A stretch of 5,228 nt of DNA from positions 1-5,228 of the forward strand of contig JAEUJR010000621.1 in the NCBI GenBank assembly GCA_016793585.1, given 5' to 3'. The notes under the pieces were generated by a model. The model made no database searches, was not told the DNA's origin, and saw only the letters and a list, made by a program, of their open reading frames with translations. A program made the position numbers and the translations under genes. The DNA comes from Archangium sp. GTDB taxonomy: Bacteria; Myxococcota; Myxococcia; Myxococcales; Myxococcaceae. Position 1 is the first letter of the stretch. The number at the start of each line of letters is the position of its first letter. Positions 1 through 4,376 of this stretch are shown piece after piece.

Positions 1-455
1 TGGTGATCTGGACGAACCTGCTCGGGCGGGAGCCGATCACCACGGTGGCGAAGACGCTCGGCTACAGCCACCAGCTCGGCGAGTTCGTCTGGGGCAAACG
101 CACGCGGCAGTCGAACAGCGGCGAAGAGATTCTGCGCGTGGTCGAGACGGCGCTCGTGTTCTCGACCTCGGCGCCAGTGACTCCTTCGCCCGACGCGCCG
201 GCGATTCCCTGGTCGGCGGTCGCTGGCTACGACGACGACGGTGAGGCGCAGCGCTGGGGCAATCACCCGAACCACAAACCCTTCGGAGTGATCGAGCCGC
301 TCGTGCGCACCTGGTCGAAGCCGGGTCAGCTCGTGATCGACGCTTTTGGCGGGAGCGGGTCGATTCCTGCGGCGGCGGTGAAGCTGGGCCGTGACGCCGC
401 GTGCCTCGAGCTCGAGCCCGACTGGGCCAGGCGCATTCAGGAGCGACTCTCGTGA
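1..455 (+). CDS. Site-specific DNA methyltransferase (N4/N6 class), C-terminal part, 5' truncated by window
   Basis: The reading frame is already open at the window edge (first full codon at 3), so this is the last 151 codons or so of a longer gene. It should transfer a methyl group from S-adenosylmethionine to an exocyclic amino group of adenine or cytosine in DNA. Counting from the codon at 3, the visible pieces are a VIWTN/HQLGEFVWGK stretch (residues 1-32) resembling the segment after the catalytic motif, an HPNHKP motif (88-93) and the AdoMet-binding DAFGGSGS motif I (113-120), followed by ELEPD (136-140), which fits motif II. The order, with motif I near the C-terminus, is that of the beta group, in which the catalytic DPPY-like motif comes first; it would lie upstream and is not seen. 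No restriction endonuclease is visible, so whether this is an orphan or part of an R-M system is unknown. The stop overlaps the start of the HAD gene (GTGA). Confidence 0.85.
   Translation, partial: VIWTNLLGREPITTVAKTLGYSHQLGEFVWGKRTRQSNSGEEILRVVETALVFSTSAPVTPSPDAPAIPWSAVAGYDDDGEAQRWGNHPNHKPFGVIEPLVRTWSKPGQLVIDAFGGSGSIPAAAVKLGRDAACLELEPDWARRIQERLS
439..443 (+). promoter_or_regulatory. Shine-Dalgarno site for HAD phosphatase gene
   Basis: AGGAG lies inside the end of the methyltransferase gene, 8 nt before the GTG at 452. It is the main reason to prefer 452 over the in-frame upstream GTG at 401, which would force a 55-bp overlap and add a low-complexity Arg/Ala-rich leader ahead of the HAD fold. 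Confidence 0.7.
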
Positions 456-1138
456 AGCCGACCGTGTTGCTCTTCGACATCGATGGCACGTTGATCACCA
501 CGGGCGGCGCGGGGCGACGCGCGATCACGAGAGCGTTCTCGGTGATCTACGGCCGGCCCGACGCGTGTGATCACTTCTCGTTCAGCGGCATGACCGACCG
601 CGCGATCGTTCGGTTGGGGCTCGATCAGATCGGCGTCACCGCGAGCAGCGAGACGATCGACGAGCTCATCAACCGCTACGTCGCGCTGCTCGAAGAAGAG
701 GTGTGGAAGGTCGACGATCAGCGCTACCGCGTACACGCCGGCATGACCCGGGCGATCGACGCGGGCCACGCTGCAGGCTGCGCAGTCGGGCTGGGCACCG
801 GCAACGTGAAGAGCGGCGCCATGGCGAAGCTGAAGCGGGTGGGTATTCACGAGCGCTTCGACTTCGGCGGCTTCGGAGACGATCACGAGCTGCGGCCCGA
901 GCTGATTCGGCGCGGCGCGGAGCGGGGCGCCGCGAGGCTGGGAAAAGCGTTGAACGAGGTTCGCGTGGTGGTGATCGGTGACACGCCGAAAGACGTCTCG
1001 GCGGCCCAGGCGATCGGGGCCGAGAGCATCGCGGTCGCGACGGGTGACATCGCGCTCGAGGAGCTGAAGGCCGCGGGACCGACGCACGCCTTCGATGATT
1101 TGACCGTACCAGGCGCGCTCGACGCCCTGCTCGGCTGA
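452..1138 (+). CDS. HAD-superfamily hydrolase (phosphoglycolate-phosphatase-like)
   Basis: This is a 228-aa cytoplasmic phosphatase of the haloacid dehalogenase superfamily, Mg-dependent and acting through a phospho-aspartate. Motif I is D9-I-D11-G-T13 right at the N-terminus, with D9 the expected nucleophile and D11 the general acid/base. Residues 15-90 form a helical C1-type cap. Motif II is T116 in GLGTGN (113-118). Motif III has no obvious lysine; an arginine in the LRPELIRR stretch (148-154) is the likely basic residue. Motif IV is GDTPKD (176-181), with D177 and D181 as metal ligands. The length matches Gph-like enzymes, but the substrate cannot be read from sequence: phosphoglycolate, a sugar phosphate or a nucleotide are all possible. 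The GTG start overlaps the methyltransferase stop by GTGA and has its own AGGAG, so the two are probably co-transcribed and translationally coupled. The functional link is unclear. Confidence 0.9.
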   Translation: MKPTVLLFDIDGTLITTGGAGRRAITRAFSVIYGRPDACDHFSFSGMTDRAIVRLGLDQIGVTASSETIDELINRYVALLEEEVWKVDDQRYRVHAGMTRAIDAGHAAGCAVGLGTGNVKSGAMAKLKRVGIHERFDFGGFGDDHELRPELIRRGAERGAARLGKALNEVRVVVIGDTPKDVSAAQAIGAESIAVATGDIALEELKAAGPTHAFDDLTVPGALDALLG

Positions 1139-1143
1139 CGCGC

Positions 1144-1653
1144 TCACTCGAGCGGCAGCAGGAACGCCTCGAGGAAGACCTCGGGCAGCGCGTCGATGTC
1201 ACCTGACTCGTCTCGCAGGTAGCCGCGCGCTTCGTAGAGCCGACGCACGCCGACGGCGCCACGCCGAACGTGGAGCACGACGCGCTTTGCCCCTGAGCCT
1301 CGCGCCCACGCCTCGGCTGCGTCGAGCAGCTGACCGGCGACGCCCTGCCCTCGCACGCTCGCCGCGATCGCCAGGTGACGCAGATCGCACGAGTCGGAGA
1401 GCCAGGTCTCGGAGCCCTGCGCGCCCATCGGCCAGACGGCGACGGTTCCGACGACACCGCCGTTCGACTCCGCGACCCACACCTTCGCGACCGCGCGTTT
1501 CCCCGCGACATCACGAAGCTCGCGTTTTCGGCGATCGGTCACCTGCACCTGCGGCAGCTTCTTCGCGTACTGCTCGACGAACGCCTGCACGAGCAGCTCG
1601 CCGATCGCTTCGTCGTCTGCCGCGACTGCTTCGCGAATCGTCACTACCGGCAT
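1144..1653 (-). CDS. GNAT-family N-acetyltransferase
   Basis: The product is a 169-aa single-domain acetyl-CoA-dependent N-acetyltransferase. The N-terminus VVTIREAVAADDEAIGELL (3-21) is the typical first strand and helix of the fold. Strand beta-4 and motif A cover LRHLAIAASVRGQGVAGQLL (91-110), where RGQGVA (101-106) is the pyrophosphate-binding R/Q-x-x-G-x-G/A loop. Motif B follows as VVLHVRRGAVGVRRLYEARGY (125-145), including the LYEARGY signature whose Tyr140 is at the usual general-acid position. Substrate is unknown: GNATs of this size act on small amines, antibiotics, peptides or proteins. The start was set at the ATG at 1653 because the fold begins there; an in-frame ATG 30 nt upstream (1683) would add ten residues and overlap the divergent gene. 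No clear Shine-Dalgarno precedes either. The gene converges on the HAD gene with 5 bp between stop codons and diverges from the pseudouridine synthase gene. Confidence 0.9.
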   Translation of the reverse strand: MPVVTIREAVAADDEAIGELLVQAFVEQYAKKLPQVQVTDRRKRELRDVAGKRAVAKVWVAESNGGVVGTVAVWPMGAQGSETWLSDSCDLRHLAIAASVRGQGVAGQLLDAAEAWARGSGAKRVVLHVRRGAVGVRRLYEARGYLRDESGDIDALPEVFLEAFLLPLE

Positions 1654-1681
1654 GGCGCGCGTGTGCCATACGGAATGCCGC

Positions 1682-2566
1682 ATGGCCAGCCGACGCGTCG
1701 AGGTTCCCCGGGGAGAGAAGGTGCTGCTCGAGAAGTTCCTCGTGCGCGCGCTCCCGAACGCCGATGCCGCGCGAGTGAAGCAGCTGCTCGATCAGGGCCG
1801 GGTGCGCGTGAACGGGAAGATCGCGAAGGCGGGCCGCAAGACGTGGGGCGGCGAGACGGTGGAGATCGAGGTGCCGCCGCCTCCACCTGCGCCGAAGGTC
1901 GAAGGGCCGACGATTGCCGTACTGGCGCAGAACGAGCTCGTGCTGCTCGTCGACAAGCCGTCGGGGCTCACCGTCGAGCCCGAGCCGGGTCAGGTGAGCC
2001 TGGTGGAGTTGATTGCCTCACAGCACGTGGGCTTCGACGTCGCGGGCAAGGCGTACCCCGGAGTCGTTCACCGCCTCGACAAAGAGACCAGCGGCTGTCT
2101 CGCGCTCGCGAAGTCGGACGACGGCGTGAAGCTGCTCGCCGACGGGTTCGAGCAGAAGCGCATCGACAAGACGTACCTCGCGTTCGTCGCCGGCGCGCCG
2201 CCCGACACCGGCTCGATGGACACGCCGTATGCGAAGGGCCCCGACGGGAAGTACACGACGAAGCTCGAGTCTCCGCGGCGGGCGCGGCTGTCGTGGAAGG
2301 TGCTCGAGCGGTTCAGCGACGCGGCGCTCGTCGAGGTCGATCTCGATACCGGGCGCACTCACCAGATTCGCGTGCAGCTGTCCGAGAGCGGGTTTCCGGT
2401 GCTGGGCGATCGCATCTACGGGAAGCCCTTTGACCGGGTGCGTCTTCCCCGGCTGGCGCTGCATGCGGCGCGGCTGAAGCTCGATTTACCGGCCTCGGCG
2501 CTCTCGGTGGAGTCGCCCCTGCCAGAGGACCTCGCCCAGCTGCGATCGGCCCTCGCGGGCGGGTGA
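1682..2566 (+). CDS. RluA-family pseudouridine synthase with N-terminal S4 domain
   Basis: This 294-aa enzyme isomerises specific uridines to pseudouridine in structured RNA, most likely 23S rRNA or tRNA. An N-terminal S4-type RNA-binding domain (about residues 11-63) includes VKQLLDQGRVRVNGK. A short proline-rich linker (65-71) leads to the catalytic domain. That contains LVDKPSGLTV (89-98), the hallmark HRLDKETSG (130-138) with D133 as catalytic aspartate, the conserved KTYLAFV (163-169), RTHQIRVQL (225-233), GD-x2-YG (242-247) and LALHA (258-262). Every signature motif is intact and length is normal for RluC/RluD-like enzymes, so it should be active. The target position cannot be assigned by eye, so no gene symbol is given. 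ATG 1682 was preferred over the in-frame ATG at 1652 because the extra ten residues do not look like S4 sequence and would overlap the GNAT gene. The ribosome site is weak (GGA at 1672-1674). Confidence 0.94.
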   Translation: MASRRVEVPRGEKVLLEKFLVRALPNADAARVKQLLDQGRVRVNGKIAKAGRKTWGGETVEIEVPPPPPAPKVEGPTIAVLAQNELVLLVDKPSGLTVEPEPGQVSLVELIASQHVGFDVAGKAYPGVVHRLDKETSGCLALAKSDDGVKLLADGFEQKRIDKTYLAFVAGAPPDTGSMDTPYAKGPDGKYTTKLESPRRARLSWKVLERFSDAALVEVDLDTGRTHQIRVQLSESGFPVLGDRIYGKPFDRVRLPRLALHAARLKLDLPASALSVESPLPEDLAQLRSALAGG

Positions 2567-2603
2567 CCCACAGGGCTGTTGAACGTGCTACATCGCCGCG
2601 CCC
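2567..2603 (+). other. Short spacer with possible extended -10-like element
   Basis: These 37 bp separate the pseudouridine synthase stop from the next ATG. No terminator hairpin or T-run is present, so read-through is plausible. TG-C-TACATC (2586-2594) vaguely resembles an extended -10 element; if used, transcription would begin within a few bases of the ATG at 2604, which also lacks a Shine-Dalgarno sequence. No convincing -35 is found at 16-18 bp spacing. This is a weak call. Confidence 0.2.
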
Positions 2604-3482
2604 ATGACGATGAGTCTCGCGGAAGCGTTCGACGTGGTGGCCTGGTCGCAGACCCTGCTGGAGCGGCTCGAGACCGCCCAGGGTGAGCTCTCGAAGAAGC
2701 AGGGCCTGAAGGACGAGAAGGGCTGGCTGATGCTGGCCATCGATCGCCTGACGACGGCGCGCGGCGAGCTGGGTGATCTGAACCAGCGGGCGATGCGATT
2801 GCCCGAGCTGGAAGGTGCTCGCGAAGAGCACGCGCGAGGGCTGCAGAACACGGCGGTCGATGCGATCGAGCGGCTGCAGGCGGGCATCACGTTCGTCGCC
2901 GGAACGCGGGCTCCGTTGCTCGAGGCGCTGTTCGGCAAGGTGAAGCTGCCCGCCGCGCGCAGGGTCGATCGTGAAGACTTCGAGCGGTTCACCGCCGACT
3001 TCGAGAAGAAGCTCGGCAGCAGCTACTGCAAGCGCATGCTCGCGGAGTCGTCGTTCGCGCCGATCGTTCCCGTGGTGGAGCAGGTTCGCAGCACGATCGC
3101 GGCGTGGCGTGGCGGGTTCTCGCCCGAGCCGTTGTTGCCGAGCGAAGAGATCGCGCTGCGGGAGGAAATCGTCGGGCACGCGCGCAGGCTCGAGCTGCCC
3201 ATGCGGCAGGCGAGGTTGCTGGCCGAGGCGGCGCTGGCTCCGCTGAAGAACGCGTTCGAAGACTCGGGCATCGGGCAGAAGCCGAAGCGGCGGAAGTTCG
3301 ACGCGAGCGCTGAGCCTGAGGTCGAGGCGGCGGAGGTGGCCGAGGCTGACGAGGAGTCCGAGGTCGAGGCGGAAGTGGAAGCTGCGCCCGTCGAAGAGGC
3401 GCCTCCGGTTGAAGCCGCGCCTGTCGTCGAAGCGGTGGCGCCGAAGAAGCGCAGCAAGAAGGCCGCTCAAGCCGAGGCGTGA
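2604..3482 (+). CDS. Uncharacterised helix-rich protein with acidic Ala/Glu/Val/Pro C-terminal tail
   Basis: I do not recognise this 292-aa protein. Residues 1-222 look soluble and mostly alpha-helical with heptad-like charged stretches (for example LLERLETAQGELSKKQ, 18-33), and contain one cysteine (142). There is no signal peptide, membrane span or nucleotide-binding motif. From residue 226 the sequence becomes low complexity: a basic patch KPKRRK (226-231), an acidic stretch rich in Glu/Val/Ala/Pro (237-277), then a second basic patch KKRSKK (281-286). Such tails are often disordered and used for contacts with nucleic acid or basic proteins, but that is inference. The ATG at 2604 is followed by another at 2610; neither has a clear Shine-Dalgarno. 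Codon use resembles its neighbours, and the frame is stop-free throughout, so it is very probably a real gene. Its stop overlaps the GTG of the lipoprotein gene, suggesting translational coupling. Confidence 0.8.
   Translation: MTMSLAEAFDVVAWSQTLLERLETAQGELSKKQGLKDEKGWLMLAIDRLTTARGELGDLNQRAMRLPELEGAREEHARGLQNTAVDAIERLQAGITFVAGTRAPLLEALFGKVKLPAARRVDREDFERFTADFEKKLGSSYCKRMLAESSFAPIVPVVEQVRSTIAAWRGGFSPEPLLPSEEIALREEIVGHARRLELPMRQARLLAEAALAPLKNAFEDSGIGQKPKRRKFDASAEPEVEAAEVAEADEESEVEAEVEAAPVEEAPPVEAAPVVEAVAPKKRSKKAAQAEA
3318..3372 (+). repeat. Imperfect internal repeat in acidic tail coding region
   Basis: The 13-mer GAGGTCGAGGCGG occurs at 3318-3330 and again at 3360-3372, exactly 42 bp (14 codons) apart and in the same frame, giving two EVEA units. 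Related but diverged Glu/Val/Ala codons continue to about 3434. This fits slippage- or duplication-driven growth of a low-complexity tail. Confidence 0.5.
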
Positions 3483-3865
3483 AGCGCTGCTTGCTCGCGT
3501 TGTTGATGATCGGGTGCGTGACGCAGCGACCCGATCTGTCGCTCAGGCGAGGCCCACGACCACAAGGCATGGATTCGCTCGCCGATCCGCTCGCGGGCCG
3601 ACGAGACGTGGCCAGCAGTCCCGCGCAGACCGTTTTCGCTCATAGGTGCTCTGCCGCTCTCTACGCCGGGCCACGCGCGTGCTTCGTTCACGTCGAGCAC
3701 TCGCGTGAAACAGCGTGCACGCCAACCCCCGATGCCGGCTGCGTGTTCGTCGATGTCGATCCGCCCCCGCCGAATCCGGCGAGCGAGTACTGGCTCGACT
3801 GCGGCGAAGAGGCCTCGCCATGCGGTCAGCCCGTGCGGTGCGAATGCGCTCCGATGCGCGACTGA
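3479..3865 (+). CDS. Small cysteine-rich putative lipoprotein
   Basis: The product is a 128-aa exported protein of unknown function. The N-terminus MKRCLLALLMIGC has a short basic start, a hydrophobic core and a cysteine at position 13 in a near-canonical lipobox (M-I-G-C), which predicts lipidation and membrane anchoring; Met at -3 is not the preferred residue, so plain secretion is possible. The mature part has eight further cysteines (57, 68, 80, 88, 108, 115, 121, 123), consistent with disulfides in the periplasm or at the cell surface, and a PPPPNP linker (95-100). The first 40 mature residues are Arg/Pro-rich and cysteine-free. The GTG start overlaps the previous stop as GTGA, so translation is probably coupled to the 292-aa protein. 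The alternative that this is a chance frame is less likely, given the signal peptide exactly at the overlap and the cysteine pattern. Some codons mid-gene are less GC-biased than those of neighbours. Confidence 0.7.
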   Translation: MKRCLLALLMIGCVTQRPDLSLRRGPRPQGMDSLADPLAGRRDVASSPAQTVFAHRCSAALYAGPRACFVHVEHSRETACTPTPDAGCVFVDVDPPPPNPASEYWLDCGEEASPCGQPVRCECAPMRD

Positions 3866-3873
3866 GCACTCAG
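3862..3873. repeat. 12-bp inverted repeat containing both convergent stop codons
   Basis: CTGAGCACTCAG has 5-bp arms around CA. The left arm holds the TGA of the plus-strand lipoprotein (3863-3865) and the right arm the complement of the TGA of the minus-strand lipoprotein (3870-3872). With a realistic 4-nt loop only four pairs remain and there is no T-run, so it is not a convincing terminator. Confidence 0.35.
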
Positions 3874-4232
3874 CAGATCCACGTGCCGAAGAAGAACTGA
3901 CACTTCCTCAAGTTCTGCGGCGACAGATAGATGCCGGCATCGGGAGGCAGCGGCTTGTTCGGCGCTCCGCCGTCACCCGGCAGCGCGTAGCAGGCACCAG
4001 GCGATTCGCAGCGCGTGCCCTCACCGCACGCCTTGCAGGTGCGCCCGTCGTAGCCACACGCGGTGTCCTGATTGCCTCCGAGGCAGACGTTGTTGAGACA
4101 ACACCCGGTGCACGTTCGCGGGCTGCACACATACGGGCCTGCGTCGACGACGGTCGCGACCTCAGCGTCGGAAGGCAGGGCTGGCTCGACACAAGCGGTG
4201 AGCAACATTCCGAGTCCGAGTGCGAGGCGCAT
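3870..4232 (-). CDS. Cysteine-rich lipoprotein, myxobacterial-type Cys module
   Basis: This is a 120-aa predicted lipoprotein. MRLALGLGMLLTAC is a compact signal peptide ending in a canonical lipobox (L-T-A-C, with C14 as the lipidated residue). The mature protein has an acidic Ala/Val/Asp spacer (18-32), then a dense module with cysteines at 36, 41, 44, 45, 50, 59, 66, 69, 75 and 81. The pattern C-x2-CC-x4-C followed by ACG-x-DG-x2-C-x2-C is one I associate with cysteine-rich extracellular proteins of Myxococcota. A Gly/Pro linker (86-99) and an aromatic C-terminus with C111 and a terminal C120 follow; a cysteine as the very last residue is notable. The ATG at 4232 was chosen because it starts the signal peptide and has an AGGAG five bases before it; the open frame continues to an ATG at 4337, but that would bury the signal. 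Function unknown, probably surface or periplasmic. Confidence 0.83.
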   Translation of the reverse strand: MRLALGLGMLLTACVEPALPSDAEVATVVDAGPYVCSPRTCTGCCLNNVCLGGNQDTACGYDGRTCKACGEGTRCESPGACYALPGDGGAPNKPLPPDAGIYLSPQNLRKCQFFFGTWIC

Positions 4233-4237
4233 CGAGT

Positions 4238-4242
4238 CTCCT
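4238..4242 (-). promoter_or_regulatory. Shine-Dalgarno site for the 3870-4232 lipoprotein
   Basis: On the minus strand AGGAG stands 5 nt ahead of the ATG at 4232. It is the best ribosome site in this half of the window and settles the start choice for the lipoprotein. Confidence 0.7.
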
Positions 4243-4312
4243 GGGTCTGGAGCATGACGGAAGTTGCTCGGAACGTGCCAGCCACCCTCGACGATTTCCT
4301 GACGCAACCACA

Positions 4313-4327
4313 CGGCGACGATCGCCG
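4313..4327. repeat. Short GC-rich inverted repeat in divergent spacer
   Basis: CGGCGA-CGA-TCGCCG has perfect 6-bp arms with a 3-nt loop. It lies between the divergent lipoprotein and helicase genes, upstream of both, so it could be an operator or a small transcript hairpin. It has no T-run. CGATCG-type palindromes are common throughout this GC-rich window, so chance is a fair explanation. Confidence 0.3.
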
Positions 4328-4339
4328 CCTGCGGCACAG

Positions 4340-4368
4340 TTGACCGACTCGCCCTCGGGCAGTAGCGC
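4340..4368 (+). promoter_or_regulatory. Candidate promoter for the helicase gene
   Basis: TTGACC (4340-4345) matches five of six bases of the sigma-70 -35 consensus, and a poor -10 candidate, TAGCGC (4363-4368, only TA conserved), sits exactly 17 bp downstream. Initiation about seven bases further would fall at or next to the ATG at 4377, giving an essentially leaderless message. That fits the absence of a Shine-Dalgarno sequence before this ATG. The -10 is weak, so the call is tentative. Confidence 0.3.
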
Positions 4369-4376
4369 CACCTCAG

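Noticed and set aside
437..1147. Minus-strand open frame of 236 codons opposite the HAD gene
   Set aside because: The HAD frame has all catalytic motifs in order; the antisense product is Arg/Ala-rich with no recognisable feature.
1128..1158. Possible bidirectional terminator between the HAD and GNAT stops
   Set aside because: GCTCG (1129-1133) and CGAGC (1149-1153) give only a 5-bp stem with a 15-nt loop and no T-run on either strand.
1375..2433. Plus-strand open frame of 352 codons
   Set aside because: It runs antisense to the GNAT gene and out of frame through the pseudouridine synthase gene; its product is Arg/Ala/Gly-rich noise, while both competing frames carry full family motifs.
2313..3470. 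Long minus-strand open frame (385 codons)
   Set aside because: It is antisense to the pseudouridine synthase 3' end and the 292-aa gene, is rich in Arg/Leu/His as expected of a GC-rich antisense shadow, and shows no domain motif.
3705..4343. Plus-strand open frame of 212 codons across the convergent lipoproteins
   Set aside because: It covers the end of one lipoprotein out of frame and the whole of the other in antisense. The competing minus-strand gene has a signal peptide, lipobox and Shine-Dalgarno; this frame has none.
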